Positions 1 through 8,814 are shown, counted from the stretch's first letter. The stretch is 64,000 nt of DNA from Roseospira goensis (GCF_014197795.1 NZ_JACIGI010000009.1:62001-126000); one strand, 5' to 3'. Notes: generated from the letters alone by a model not told the origin. Numbers and translations are program-made.

Positions 1-565
1 CCTCGGCGAGCCGGGTCTCCAGCACGCCGGCGAACGGCGCCCGGATGGTGGTGCGGTCGATGTCCAGGCGCATCGCCGCCAGGGCGGCGCGGGCCTCCTC
101 CAGCGCGGCCTTCGACTCGAGCACCCGCTGGCGGCTGGTGAAGTCGCGATTGGCGAGGCGCTGGTCGGCGGCGTAGCGGTCCTCCCAGCGCGCCACGGCG
201 GCCTCGGCGCGGCGCACCCGCTCCTGGCGGTCGTCCAGGGCGAGGCGCACCAGCAGCGTGTCGGCATCGACCGTCGCCCCGTCCTCGGCGCCGGTCTCGA
301 CCACCCGGCCGCCGGTCTCGGCCTTGACCTCCACGAGGCGCGAGGCCCGCGTCTCGCCCAGCACCCGCAGGTCGGTGAGCCGCGTCTCGGCGGCGGCCCG
401 GCGCACCCGCACCTGCGGCACCGGCGCCTCGCGCTGGATGGCGGCGGGCGGCCGCAGCGTCTCCTCCGCCGCCTGCGGATCCTCCTCGGCGCCGATCATG
501 CCGGAGGCGACCCAGCCGACGGTCACCAGGGTGATGAGCACCGCGATGGCATAGGACGATTTCAT
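1..565 (-). CDS. RND efflux periplasmic adaptor (MFP), 3' part cut by window edge
   Basis: The first 188 codons are visible, starting at ATG 565 (MKSSYAIAVLITLV). One N-terminal membrane anchor or signal segment is followed by a low-complexity linker. A biotinyl-lipoyl-like strand then carries the typical 'GGRVVETGAEDGATVDA' hairpin motif, and an alpha-helical hairpin (VRRAEAAVARWEDRY...) returns to a second lipoyl half (TIRAPFAGVLETRLAE). That domain order is standard for HlyD/AcrA-type adaptors linking an inner-membrane RND pump to an outer-membrane channel. The C-terminus and the pump gene should lie before position 1. A PadR-type regulator lies 80 bp upstream on the same strand, so the pump is probably under PadR control. 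The substrate cannot be read from the sequence. Confidence 0.85.
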   Translation of the reverse strand, partial: MKSSYAIAVLITLVTVGWVASGMIGAEEDPQAAEETLRPPAAIQREAPVPQVRVRRAAAETRLTDLRVLGETRASRLVEVKAETGGRVVETGAEDGATVDADTLLVRLALDDRQERVRRAEAAVARWEDRYAADQRLANRDFTSRQRVLESKAALEEARAALAAMRLDIDRTTIRAPFAGVLETRLAE

Positions 566-645
566 CAGCGCTCTTCGTCGTTGTGGGGCCGCCTCCACCC
601 CCGCCGCCCGGACGGACGCGCGGCGGCCGAAGCGGACGGGGCGGC

Positions 646-1209
646 TCAGTCGCCGGTGCCGGCACCAGCCGCGACCGCAGGGTCGCGCGCCGTCAGATCG
701 GCTTCAAGCGCCGCCCGGTGTTTCTCGACACAGCGCGCCCAGGTGAGACAGCCCTCCTGCCCCAGCCGGACCAGGAAGCGCCGCCCGGGGGGCGGGTCGG
801 CGTCGGTGCAGGCCAGGTCCTCGGCCAGCTCGCGATAGCCGCGGGCGTAGTCGTCGAGCAGCCGCGAGACCTGCCCCGGGCTCATCAGATGGGCGAACGC
901 CAGGGCAAACATGAACTCGGAGCGCAGCCGGTCGAAACCCAGCGGCTGCAACAGGGCGGCCCGCAGGGCGGTCCGGCCGGCCTCGGTGATGGCATAGACC
1001 TTCTTGTCCGGACGCCCGTCTTGGGCCTGCTCGGTGCAGGTCACCAGACCGTCGGCCAGCAGGGCGTTGAGCGCCGGATAGATCGAGCCGTAGCTGAGGC
1101 TCTGATAGAGCTGGAACGGGCCGTCCTCGAACGCCTTGCGGATGTCGTAGCCGGTGTTGTACCCGGCGTCGAGCGCACCCAGGCAGAGGGTCTTCGAATC
1201 CAGGGGCAT
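646..1209 (-). CDS. PadR family transcriptional regulator
   Basis: 187 aa from ATG 1209 (MPLDSKTLCLGALD). An upstream in-frame ATG exists but would add an unconserved arginine-rich tail. The N-terminal ~80 residues match the PadR winged helix: 'GYDIRKAFEDGPFQLYQSL', then 'SYGSIYPALNALLADGLV' as recognition helix, and 'GRPDKKVYAITEAGR' as wing. The C-terminal half is helical and serves for dimerisation. PadR proteins usually repress adjacent detoxification or efflux genes and lose binding when a phenolic or drug ligand is bound. The gene sits just upstream of the RND adaptor on the same strand, so it is probably a local repressor of its own operon. The ligand is unknown. Confidence 0.88.
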   Translation of the reverse strand: MPLDSKTLCLGALDAGYNTGYDIRKAFEDGPFQLYQSLSYGSIYPALNALLADGLVTCTEQAQDGRPDKKVYAITEAGRTALRAALLQPLGFDRLRSEFMFALAFAHLMSPGQVSRLLDDYARGYRELAEDLACTDADPPPGRRFLVRLGQEGCLTWARCVEKHRAALEADLTARDPAVAAGAGTGD

Positions 1210-1306
1210 GGCGGACTCCCGGACGGGCGACGGGTCGCCGGGGAACGGTGCCGACGCCGCCGGGCCGCAGCGAACGGGATCGCGACGGCCAGCGCGACAC
1301 GCGCCG

Positions 1307-1335
1307 GGTATATGTGACACCGCGATATATATCAA
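1307..1335 (-). promoter_or_regulatory. Candidate sigma-70 promoter of the padR-efflux operon with overlapping dyad
   Basis: On the minus strand TTGATA (1335-1330) and TATACC (1312-1307) are separated by exactly 17 bp, about 100 bp upstream of the padR start. The -35 box overlaps the perfect 10-bp [20 protein letters not shown] (1324-1333), and an imperfect TATAT...ATATA dyad spans the spacer. This AT-rich island stands out in a very GC-rich region. An operator overlapping the promoter fits PadR autoregulation; this is inference from position and symmetry. Confidence 0.5.
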
Positions 1336-1523
1336 GCCAATATAGGGGCTCGGACAGCGCCCCGTGATCCCCCCGTGCCATGGGGGGACCGTGCGCCGGC
1401 CGCCCGAGTGCCCGGCCCTGATCCCAAGGTGCGATGTGGAATGGGGCCGGGCGTGGTATGGTCGACGTGTCACCGCAGCGTCACGGCTGCGTCACGCGCC
1501 TGTCGCTTCATCCCGGATTCCGC

Positions 1524-2372
1524 ATGACCGTCATCACCCCGACCCGCCCGCGCCTTGAGATCTCGATTTCGCCCCCGGCCGTGGCGGCCGGCCCCACCTC
1601 GGTGGGGGCCGCCGCCGCCCGCGAGCGCCCGGCCCTGGTGTTCGTGCACGGCGCCTTCGCCGGCGCCTGGTGCTGGCAGGAGTATTTCGTGCCCTACTTC
1701 AACAACAAGGGCTACATGACGGCCACCTTCAGCCTGCGTGGGCACGGCAGCAGCGAGGGCCGCGAGCGCCTGGACCTGGCCAGCCTGTCCGATTACGCCG
1801 ACGACCTGGGCCATGTCATGGGGCTGGTCGACCGGCCGGTGGTTCTGATCGGCCATTCCATGGGCGGCATGGTGGTGCAGAAGGTGATCGAGCGCGACCG
1901 GCCTGCCGCCATGGTGCTGATGGCGTCGGTCGGCCCCTGGGGGCTGCTGGAAAGCTCCTGGCACATGATGCTGGCCAGCCCTGGACTGGTGCAGGGCATC
2001 TCGTTCATGCAGACCGTGGGCAAGTCGTTCATCAATCCGGACGTCTTCTACGCCGGCCTGTTCGCGACCGACGTCCCGCCGGAGCGGGCCGAACGCTACT
2101 ACCAGGGTTTCCAGCGCGAGTCGCAGCGCGTGATCCTGGACATGGCGTTCTGGGACGTGCCGCGCCAGCCGCCGCGCGAGCCGGTGCCAACGCTGGTGAT
2201 GGGCGCGGCCGAGGACGCCTTCATCCCGCGCTCGATGGTGCGCCGCACGGCGCGCTACTACGACGCCGAGCCGGTGATCGTGCCCGGGATGGCGCATGCC
2301 ATGATGCTGGAGGAAACCTGGCGCCACGCGGCCGACCCGATTCTGCACTGGCTGCACGAGAACGGGCTGTAG
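1524..2372 (+). CDS. Alpha/beta hydrolase
   Basis: 282 aa from ATG 1524 (MTVITPTRP); in-frame ATGs at 1434 and 1458 are possible but give an unconserved leader. The fold is clear: oxyanion motif 'VFVHGAFAGAWCW' (~39-51), nucleophile elbow 'GHSMGG' with Ser112, catalytic Asp231 in 'GAAEDAFIP' and His258 in 'PGMAHAMM'. It resembles the esterase/lactonase-like branch of COG0596/COG1073. It has no signal peptide, so it is cytoplasmic. It diverges from the padR gene, and the ~310 bp between them holds the padR promoter. A role in handling the compound sensed by PadR is possible but unproven. The substrate cannot be named. Confidence 0.82.
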   Translation: MTVITPTRPRLEISISPPAVAAGPTSVGAAAARERPALVFVHGAFAGAWCWQEYFVPYFNNKGYMTATFSLRGHGSSEGRERLDLASLSDYADDLGHVMGLVDRPVVLIGHSMGGMVVQKVIERDRPAAMVLMASVGPWGLLESSWHMMLASPGLVQGISFMQTVGKSFINPDVFYAGLFATDVPPERAERYYQGFQRESQRVILDMAFWDVPRQPPREPVPTLVMGAAEDAFIPRSMVRRTARYYDAEPVIVPGMAHAMMLEETWRHAADPILHWLHENGL

Positions 2373-2458
2373 GGCAGATCCGGATCACTCTGAATCACAG
2401 TGTGGATCGGATTGATCGCGTGACTCTGCCCTAAATCAGATGGCCTAGCGCCGATCGC

Positions 2459-2493
2459 TCGAAATCGGAACCGCAGATGCGGTCCGATTTCGA
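2459..2493. terminator. Long stem-loop between convergent genes
   Basis: tcgaaatcgg (2459-2468), a bulged a, accgc, loop agat, gcggt, ccgatttcga (2484-2493) form a 15-bp stem with one bulge. It lies between the ends of the hydrolase gene (2372) and infC (2507), which converge. No T-run follows on either strand, so it may be a bidirectional hairpin terminator or part of a dispersed palindromic element. Confidence 0.45.
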
Positions 2494-2506
2494 ACGTGAC
2501 TCGACT

Positions 2507-3028
2507 CTACCGCGGCGCCATCACCATGATCATCTGACGGCCTTCCATCTTGGGAAGCTGCTCGACCTTGGCCAGCTCGGCCATGTCGTCGCGGACCCGG
2601 GTGAGAACCTTCATGCCGAGATCCTGGTGCGCCATCTCGCGACCCCGGAAACGCAAGGTCACCTTCACCTTGTCGCCCTCGGACAGGAAGCGGTGGCAGT
2701 TGCGCATCTTGACGGCATAGTCGTGTTCATCAATGTTTGGCCGGAGCTTGATCTCCTTGACCTCGATGACACGTTGGCGCTTCTTGGCTTCGTTCTTCTT
2801 CTTCTGCGCCTCGTATTTGAACTTGCCGTAGTCCAGGATCTTGCACACCGGCGGGTCGGCGCTTGGCGAGATCTCGACGAGATCCAGCCCTGCCTCCTCG
2901 GCCCGGCTCAAGGCGTCGCGCACGGACACGACGCCGACGTTCTCCCCCTCGGCATCAATCAGGCGAACCTGCGGAACCCTGATCGCTTCGTTGACGCGCG
3001 GCCCATCGCGGGTCGGCGGCGCCGTCAT
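2507..3028 (-). CDS. infC: Translation initiation factor IF-3
   Basis: 173 aa, near the usual length. IF-3 binds the 30S subunit, blocks 50S joining and proofreads the initiator tRNA. The N-domain begins '[20 protein letters not shown]', and the conserved '[20 protein letters not shown]' (~50-70) leads into the lysine-rich linker '[17 protein letters not shown]'. The C-domain contains '[17 protein letters not shown]' and '[16 protein letters not shown]', ending in 'MIMVMAPR'. ATG at 3028 gives an N-terminus like alphaproteobacterial IF-3. IF-3 genes often use rare starts such as ATT, but none is needed here. It lies 247 bp downstream of thrS on the same strand, the common thrS-infC order. The gap between them carries a tandem repeat. 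Confidence 0.97.
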   Translation of the reverse strand: MTAPPTRDGPRVNEAIRVPQVRLIDAEGENVGVVSVRDALSRAEEAGLDLVEISPSADPPVCKILDYGKFKYEAQKKKNEAKKRQRVIEVKEIKLRPNIDEHDYAVKMRNCHRFLSEGDKVKVTLRFRGREMAHQDLGMKVLTRVRDDMAELAKVEQLPKMEGRQMIMVMAPR

Positions 3029-3110
3029 CGGTGGTCTAGCTATGGCACTGCCTCGTTCGTTGTGGTCATTGGTCCGGCGCGACCTGGCGGCCGCGTCCCG
3101 CGTCCCTCGA

Positions 3111-3185
3111 TCCCCAGTCTCGGGGTCCCCAGTCCCGGGGTCCCCAGTCCCGGGGTCCCCAGTCCCGGGGTCCCCAATCTCGCGG
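3111..3185. repeat. 15-bp tandem repeat, five copies, between thrS and infC
   Basis: Five head-to-tail copies of tccccagtcccgggg: 3111, 3126, 3141, 3156 and 3171. The middle three are identical, the first has one change and the last several. A further degenerate copy follows to ~3201. Each unit is partly self-complementary (cccc/gggg), so the transcribed gap between thrS and infC could form short hairpins. Confidence 0.9.
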
Positions 3186-3275
3186 AACCCCGGTCTCGCG
3201 GAGACCCGGTCTCGAAGACCTTGACCGTCCGCCCCCCAGCCCCTCCGGCTTCCCGGCGGGAGCCCGGGCGGGCGG

Positions 3276-5240
3276 TCAGGCCACCCGGTCCATGCCGCCG
3301 GGTCCGGCTTCGGCCGACTGGCGCACCAGATCGGGCGGCATTGCCTCCTCTTTGAGTGTATTCAGCGTGTCTTCGAGCGCAAGCACTTCCTGTCGCGCCC
3401 CGCCCAGGCGGCGCAGCGCCACCGTGTGGTCCTCGGCCTCGCGCTTGCCGACGACGGCGATCACCGGGACCTTGGCCGCCGAGTGTTCCCGCACCTTATA
3501 GTTAATCTTCTCGTTGCGGGTATCCATCTCGGCCTTCAGGCCGGCCCGGCGCAGCGCCGTCACCACCGCGCTGGCGTAGGCGTCGGCATCGCTGGTGATG
3601 GTCGCCACCACCACCTGGAGTGGCGCCAGCCACAGCGGGAAGCGCCCAGCCGTGTTCTCGATCAGGATGCCCAGGAAGCGCTCGAAGGTGCCCAGAATGG
3701 CCCGGTGCAGCATGACCGGGCGGTGCTTCTCGCCGTCCTCGCCGACATATTCGGCGTCCAGGCGCTCCGGCAGCACGAAGTCCACCTGCAAGGTGCCGCA
3801 CTGCCAGTCGCGGCCGATGGCATCGCGCAACACGAACTCCAGCTTGGGGCCGTAGAAGGCGCCCTCGCCCGGGTTCAGGGTCCAGTCCAGGCCGGCGGCC
3901 TCGGTGGCCTCCTTGAGCGCGGCCTCGGCCTTGTCCCAGGTGGCGTCGGCGCCGGCCCGCACCTCGGGCCGGTCGGAGAACTTCACGGCCACCGACTCGA
4001 AGCCCAGGTCCTGGTAGACGCTCTTCAGCAGGTCGCAGAAGGCGCGGGTCTCCGAGACGATCTGGTCCTCGGTGCAGAAGATGTGGGCGTCGTCCTGCAC
4101 GAAGGCACGCACCCGCATCAGGCCGTGCAGGGCGCCGTGGGCCTCGTTGCGATGGCAGGAGCCGAACTCGGCCATGCGCAGCGGCAGATCCCGGTAGCTC
4201 TTGATGCCCTGGCGGAAGATCTGCACGTGCCCGGGACAGTTCATGGGCTTGAGCGCCAGCATGCGGTCGTCGTCGGTCGAGGTCGTGAACATGTTCTCGC
4301 GGAACTTGGCCCAGTGCCCCGAACGCTCCCACAGCGAGCGGTCGACCACCGACGGCGTGTTCACCTCGACGTACTCCGCCGCCTCCAGGCGCCGGCGCAT
4401 GTAGGACTGCAGGGTGCGATACAGCGTCCAGCCCTTGGGGTGCCAGAACACCGCGCCCTGCGCCTCCTCCTGGAGATGGAACAGGCCCATCTCGCGGCCC
4501 AGGCGGCGGTGGTCGCGCTTCTCCGCCTCCTCCAGCATGTGGAGGTAGTCCTTGAGCTGCTTGTCCGTGGCCCAGGCGGTGCCGTAGATGCGCTGGAGCT
4601 GGGCGTTGCGGGCGTCGCCGCGCCAGTAGGCGCCGGCCAGCTTGGTCAGCTTGAACGCCTTGCCGAGGCGCCCCGTGGACGGCAGGTGCGGCCCCCGACA
4701 GAGGTCCTTCCAGTCCCCCTGGCGGTAGACCGTGATGGGCTCGCCCGCCGGCAGGTCGGCGATGATCTCGGCCTTGTACTGCTCGCCCAGCCCCTTGAAG
4801 TGGGCGATCGCCGCGTCGCGATCCCAGACCTCGCGCGTGATGGCCTCGTCGCGGTCGACGATCTCGCGCATGCGGGCCTCGATGCGCTCCAGGTCATCCG
4901 GCGTGAACGGCTCGTTGCGGGCGAAGTCGTAGTAGAAGCCGTTCTCGATCGCCGGCCCGATCGTCACCTGGGTGCCGGGGTACAGCTCCTGCACCGCCTC
5001 CGCCATGACGTGGGCGGCGTCGTGGCGGATCAACTCCAGCCCGGCCTCGTCCTTGGCGGTGATCAGCGCCACGGTGGCGTCGTGCTCGATCGGTCGGGTC
5101 AGATCCCACATCTCGTCGTCGACCGTGCAGGCCAGCGCGGCCTTGGCGAGGCCGGGACCGATGTCGCGGGCGATGTCCAGGCCGGAGACCGGCCCCGGGT
5201 AGTGACGTCGACTGCCGTCGGGCAGCGTGATGGCAACCAT
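3276..5240 (-). CDS. thrS: Threonyl-tRNA synthetase
   Basis: 654 aa from ATG 5240 ([16 protein letters not shown]), the expected length; an upstream in-frame ATG at 5357 would add 39 unconserved residues. It charges tRNA-Thr with threonine in the cytoplasm. The order is TGS domain (~1-65), second additional/editing domain with '[18 protein letters not shown]' (HxxxH motif), class II core, and anticodon-binding domain (~535-640, '[11 protein letters not shown]...'). In the core, '[13 protein letters not shown]' supplies the zinc cysteine, '[16 protein letters not shown]' is motif 2 and '[11 protein letters not shown]' follows it. thrS leads the thrS-infC unit. The C-terminal ~20 residues are low-complexity and probably dispensable. 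Confidence 0.97.
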   Translation of the reverse strand: MVAITLPDGSRRHYPGPVSGLDIARDIGPGLAKAALACTVDDEMWDLTRPIEHDATVALITAKDEAGLELIRHDAAHVMAEAVQELYPGTQVTIGPAIENGFYYDFARNEPFTPDDLERIEARMREIVDRDEAITREVWDRDAAIAHFKGLGEQYKAEIIADLPAGEPITVYRQGDWKDLCRGPHLPSTGRLGKAFKLTKLAGAYWRGDARNAQLQRIYGTAWATDKQLKDYLHMLEEAEKRDHRRLGREMGLFHLQEEAQGAVFWHPKGWTLYRTLQSYMRRRLEAAEYVEVNTPSVVDRSLWERSGHWAKFRENMFTTSTDDDRMLALKPMNCPGHVQIFRQGIKSYRDLPLRMAEFGSCHRNEAHGALHGLMRVRAFVQDDAHIFCTEDQIVSETRAFCDLLKSVYQDLGFESVAVKFSDRPEVRAGADATWDKAEAALKEATEAAGLDWTLNPGEGAFYGPKLEFVLRDAIGRDWQCGTLQVDFVLPERLDAEYVGEDGEKHRPVMLHRAILGTFERFLGILIENTAGRFPLWLAPLQVVVATITSDADAYASAVVTALRRAGLKAEMDTRNEKINYKVREHSAAKVPVIAVVGKREAEDHTVALRRLGGARQEVLALEDTLNTLKEEAMPPDLVRQSAEAGPGGMDRVA

Positions 5241-5559
5241 GGGAAACACCTTCAGGACGGGCGACGCGGTCGCGCCGGCATCGGGGCCGGGCGGCACGCG
5301 GGCAACACAAGCGGCGGGCGGAAGAGGGACCCCCACGCGGACCGTCCACGCGGCCATACGGCCACCGGTCGGCCTGGGGGTCGAGCGTGACGTCTCACCC
5401 CCACACGGGGGTTCGCCGGCCCGCGCACGGCGCTGCGGTCGCGCCGCCGAGGGCGGACGACGGGGGGCAGGACCGGAGGGCAGCGGGCGCGATCATGGCG
5501 TCTAGCATCACGAGACGGGGTGGGGACGGCGACCGCCGGGCAGACCGCCGCCTGCGCTC

Positions 5560-5587
5560 ACCTTAGTCCGCCGGACTCCGATGTCAA
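5560..5587 (-). promoter_or_regulatory. Candidate thrS promoter
   Basis: On the minus strand TTGACA (5587-5582, perfect -35) and TAAGGT (5565-5560, weak -10) are separated by 16 bp. This would leave a ~310-nt leader before the thrS ATG. The rest of the stretch 5241-5717 is GC-rich, has no convincing gene, and shows no T-box or other leader structure I can recognise. Confidence 0.4.
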
Positions 5588-5717
5588 GGCGACGCCGCGG
5601 TGCAACACGCCGGATGCCCGCCGGATGCCCGCCAGATGCCCACCGGACACGCCGCAGGGCGGGCGACGCTGGGCCGCCCGCCCCGCCTCCGGGTGGGGGG
5701 TCACCCGACCCGCTCGC

Positions 5718-5741
5718 GCGGCGCCGGCCGCCCGGCGCCGC
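5718..5741 (-). terminator. GC-rich hairpin just after the hsp20 gene
   Basis: gcggcgccgg (5718-5727), loop ccgc, ccggcgccgc (5732-5741): a perfect 10-bp stem starting 8 bp past the hsp20 stop codon. No T-tract follows, so it may act as a pause or 3'-end stabiliser rather than a classical intrinsic terminator. Confidence 0.5.
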
Positions 5742-5748
5742 ACCGTGA

Positions 5749-6249
5749 TCACGCCGCCTCGACCGGAATCTTGCGGGTGTTCTCCTTGGCCTCGGCGCTG
5801 CGCGGCAGGGTCACCGTCAGCACGCCGTTCTTGAAGGCGGCCTTGATGCCCGCGGCGTCGACGCCGGCGGGCAGCGGAACCGAGCGGTAGACCGAGCCGT
5901 AGCTGCGTTCGGCGACGTAGTACCCGGTCTTCTCCTCCTTCTTCTCAATCTTCTTCTCGCCCTTGATCACCAGGCTGTCGCCGACCACCGACAGGTCGAT
6001 GTCCTTCTCTTCCATGCCGGGCAGCTCGACCGTCACTTCGACGCCGCCGTCGGTCTCCACCACGTCGGTGGCGGCGCGGGCGCCGAAGCCGGGGCCGAAC
6101 GGGCCGAAGGGCCGGTCCAGGGCGCCCCAGAAATCATCGAAGGCCCGGTTCATGTCGCGCTGCAAGGCCATCATCGGATGGTCGGACGCACCTTCGCGTC
6201 CCCCGTCACGCCCCTTATGGGCCCAGGGAATGATGTCATGGAGTCTCAT
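5749..6249 (-). CDS. Hsp20 family small heat-shock protein
   Basis: 166 aa from ATG 6249 (MRLHDIIPWAHKG), preceded by the ribosome site AGGGAGG. It is an ATP-independent holdase that binds unfolding proteins. The N-terminal arm (~1-60) is Phe/Gly/Pro-rich. The alpha-crystallin domain (~60-155) shows 'VEVTVELPGMEEKDIDLSV', 'LVIKGEKKIEKKEEKTGYYV', 'ERSYGSVYRSVPLPAGVD' and the hallmark 'AAFKNGVLTVTLPR'. It ends 'RKIPVEAA', carrying the I-x-V motif that docks into neighbouring subunits. A heat-shock-type promoter lies 215 bp upstream. The flanking genes are housekeeping and not functionally linked. Confidence 0.95.
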   Translation of the reverse strand: MRLHDIIPWAHKGRDGGREGASDHPMMALQRDMNRAFDDFWGALDRPFGPFGPGFGARAATDVVETDGGVEVTVELPGMEEKDIDLSVVGDSLVIKGEKKIEKKEEKTGYYVAERSYGSVYRSVPLPAGVDAAGIKAAFKNGVLTVTLPRSAEAKENTRKIPVEAA

Positions 6250-6463
6250 GATCCGCCTCCCTCTCGCATATCGTGAGCGGACGGATCGTCCCTGCGGATC
6301 GCGGGGTCGGCACGGCGGATGCCGGGGCCTGGGCCGGGCGGACGCGGCCGGATCAGCGCATGACGCCAGTCGTTCGGCACAGGCACGGGCCCGCCGCAGT
6401 CGCCCACCCGATGCCCCGGGGCGGTCTTCCGGCCGGGCGCGATCCAGCGGACGTCCTCGGTCA

Positions 6464-6492
6464 AGATGGACCCCGCCCGGCGGGGGATCAAG
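6464..6492 (-). promoter_or_regulatory. Candidate sigma-32 (RpoH) promoter for hsp20
   Basis: On the minus strand CTTGATC (6492-6486; consensus CTTGAAA) and GTCCATCT (6471-6464; consensus CCCCATNT) are separated by 14 bp. Spacing and both boxes fit heat-shock promoters. It lies between the dapB stop and the hsp20 start and would give a ~205-nt leader. I could not identify a ROSE or FourU thermometer by eye. Confidence 0.5.
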
Positions 6493-6585
6493 ATATCCGT
6501 CCATGCAGCGAATGCATGACAATATCGCCCGTCATGCGGGCAGGCCGCCGCGGCGGCCCCCACTGCAGGACTTCGGTGCAGGACT

Positions 6586-7389
6586 TCAGTGCAGGCCGAG
6601 CACGTCGGCCATGGAATACAGGCCGTTGGGCCGGTCCGCCGCCCAACGGGCGGCCCGCAGCGCGCCGCGGGCATAGATGGCGCGATCGCTGGCCTTGTGG
6701 GTCAGTTCCACGCGTTCGCCCGGCCCGGCGAAGACGACGCTGTGGTCGCCCACCACGTCGCCGCCGCGCAGCACGGCGAACCCGATGTGGCCATCCGCGC
6801 GCGGGCCGGTGTGGCCGTCGCGTCCGCGGTCGGCCACCGCGTCCAGATCGACCCCGCGGCCGTCGGCGGCCGCGCGCCCCAGGCCGAGCGCGGTCCCAGA
6901 GGGCGCGTCGACCTTGTGTCGATGATGGTGTTCGACGATCTCGATGTCGTAGTCGACGCCCAGGGTGGCCGCCACCTGACGGGTCAGCGCGAACAGCAGG
7001 TTGACGCCGACGCTCATGTTGGGTGCCTGCACGATGCGGGTGTCGCGGCCGGCCTCGGCCAGCCGCGCCAGCCCGGCGGCGTCCATCCCGGTGGTCCCGA
7101 CCACCAGGATGGTGCCGGTCTGCGCCGCCAGGTCGGCGTGGGTCAGGGTCGCGGCCGGCGCCGTGAAGTCGATGACGGCATCGACCGCCGCGAACATCTC
7201 GGCCGGATCGGCGGTGATCGTGGCGCCGACCGATTCGGCCCCGACCACACCGGCGACGTCGGCGCCCACCAGGGCGCTGCCCGCCCGCTCGGTGCCGCCG
7301 GCCAGACGCACCCCCTCGCCCTCCAGGGCCGCCTGGATCAGCATGCGGCCCATACGCCCGCCGCAGCCGGCGATCCCCACCTTCAGCAT
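6586..7389 (-). CDS. dapB: 4-hydroxy-tetrahydrodipicolinate reductase
   Basis: 267 aa, typical length. It catalyses the NAD(P)H-dependent step to tetrahydrodipicolinate on the way to meso-diaminopimelate and lysine. The Rossmann start is 'VGIAGCGGRMGRML' (~4-17). 'VDAVIDFTAPAATLTHA' and 'VVGTTGMDAAG' form the cofactor site. The substrate region 'PNMSVGVNLLF' is followed by catalytic 'EIVEHHHRHKVDAPSGTAL' with the histidine/lysine pair. The C-terminus is standard ('GLYSMADVLGLH'). It lies 51 bp downstream of the secretion adaptor gene and may be read from the same transcript, though the functions are unrelated. Confidence 0.97.
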   Translation of the reverse strand: MLKVGIAGCGGRMGRMLIQAALEGEGVRLAGGTERAGSALVGADVAGVVGAESVGATITADPAEMFAAVDAVIDFTAPAATLTHADLAAQTGTILVVGTTGMDAAGLARLAEAGRDTRIVQAPNMSVGVNLLFALTRQVAATLGVDYDIEIVEHHHRHKVDAPSGTALGLGRAAADGRGVDLDAVADRGRDGHTGPRADGHIGFAVLRGGDVVGDHSVVFAGPGERVELTHKASDRAIYARGALRAARWAADRPNGLYSMADVLGLH

Positions 7390-7440
7390 CGTGCCCCTCT
7401 CGTTGGTCGTGACCGGACCCGTACCGCGGGTCGCGGCGAT

Positions 7441-8814
7441 CTACTGTTCGGTGAACGCCTTGGCGAAGTAGTCGGTCATCGGCTTGACGATGTAGTCCAG
7501 CATGGTGCGCTCGCCGATCTTCACCACCACGTCGGCCGGCATGCCGGCGGTCAGCCGCTGGTCGCCCAGCTTGGCCAGCTCCTCGTCCGGCACGATCACC
7601 TCGATGCGGAAATAGGCGGTGTTGTCGCGCTCGTTGACGATGCGGTCGCGCGACACGGTCGTGACCTCGCCCAGGATGATAGGCGTTGTGCGCATGTTGA
7701 GCGCGCTCAGCCGCACCTCGGCCTCCAGGCCGGGATGCACGGCGTCGATGTCGGTCGGCGAGACCTGCCCCTCGATCACCAGCCGGTCGTCCAGCGGCAC
7801 GATTTCCATGATCGCATCGCCCGGCCGGATGACGCCGTTCTCGGTGTGCACCTGGAGGTTCTGCACCGTGCCGGCGAGCGGCGCGCGCACGTCGATGCGG
7901 TCCAGGGTGTCGCGCGCCACCACGACCTTTTCGCGCAACTGGCCGATCTCGTTGCGCACCTCGCGGAGCTGGGCCACCACCTCCTCGCGGAACTTCTGGC
8001 GGGTCTGGATGATCTGCAGTTCGGCCTCGCCGATGCCCTTCTCGGCGCGGGCGATGTCGGCCAGGGTGGAGCCGATGGTGCCCTCCAGGTTGGCGACCTC
8101 GCGCTCCATCGCCAGGATACGGGTGCGCGGGTAGTAGCCCTTCTCGTACAGCTCACGCAGGCCGACCAGCTCCTCGCGGAAGATATCGCGCTGACGCAGC
8201 TTCGAGTCGTGCTGGGCCTCCAGGCCGGCGATCTCCTGGCGGAACTGCTGGATGCGCTGGCGCAGGATGGCGACCTGTCCGTCCAGCGAGCGTTTGCGCT
8301 CGCGGAACTGCTCGCGCTGATCGGCGATGATCTCGGCGACATCGGGATCGTCGGCGCGCTCCAGCAGCTCTTCCGGGAAGGTGATGTCCTCGGCATCCCG
8401 CTGCTCCGCCACCAGGCGGGCTTCCAGGGCCATGGCCTCGTTCAGGCTCTTGCGGTTGACGGCCTCGACCGCGGCGGCCTTGGTCGGGTCCAGCCGGACC
8501 AGGACGTCGCCGGCCTGGACCACGTCGCCCTCGTCGACCAGGATTTCCTTCACGATACCGCCTTCGAGGTGCTGGATCGTCTTGCGATTGCTCTCGACGA
8601 TCACGGTCCCGGGGGCGATCACGGCGCTGTCCAGCGGGGCCGTGGCGGCCCAGGTGCCGAGCCCGCCGAACATGACCAGCACGACCATCAGGCCGAGCAG
8701 GATGACGGGCTTGGCGTTGGTGGGCGGATCCGGGTCGGCGGCCGGCCGGGCGGCGTCGGTGCGGGCCGGCAGCCCGCGCTCCTGGAGCGGAACGATGTTG
8801 CCTTGGTTCGACAT
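7441..8814 (-). CDS. Type I secretion membrane-fusion protein, HlyD/PrtE family
   Basis: 457 aa. A short cytoplasmic tail and one membrane helix (~36-58, 'VILLGLMVVLVMFGGLGTW') are followed by the lipoyl half 'VIVESNRKTIQHLEGG'. Long coiled coils (~110-290, rich in E, R, Q, L) come next, then the second lipoyl half 'IDVRAPLAGTVQNLQVHT' and a beta-barrel with 'GMPADVVVKIGERTMLDYI'. These are diagnostic for the periplasmic adaptor of type I secretion, which links the ABC exporter to a TolC-like channel. It lies 145 bp downstream of the exporter gene. Neither a TolC homologue nor an RTX substrate gene is present in the window. Confidence 0.93.
   Translation of the reverse strand: MSNQGNIVPLQERGLPARTDAARPAADPDPPTNAKPVILLGLMVVLVMFGGLGTWAATAPLDSAVIAPGTVIVESNRKTIQHLEGGIVKEILVDEGDVVQAGDVLVRLDPTKAAAVEAVNRKSLNEAMALEARLVAEQRDAEDITFPEELLERADDPDVAEIIADQREQFRERKRSLDGQVAILRQRIQQFRQEIAGLEAQHDSKLRQRDIFREELVGLRELYEKGYYPRTRILAMEREVANLEGTIGSTLADIARAEKGIGEAELQIIQTRQKFREEVVAQLREVRNEIGQLREKVVVARDTLDRIDVRAPLAGTVQNLQVHTENGVIRPGDAIMEIVPLDDRLVIEGQVSPTDIDAVHPGLEAEVRLSALNMRTTPIILGEVTTVSRDRIVNERDNTAYFRIEVIVPDEELAKLGDQRLTAGMPADVVVKIGERTMLDYIVKPMTDYFAKAFTEQ

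Noticed and set aside
3276-5390. Long plus-strand frame opposite thrS
   Set aside because: It is a high-GC shadow: its translation is His/Leu/Gly/Arg-rich with no motifs, while the minus strand encodes a complete synthetase.
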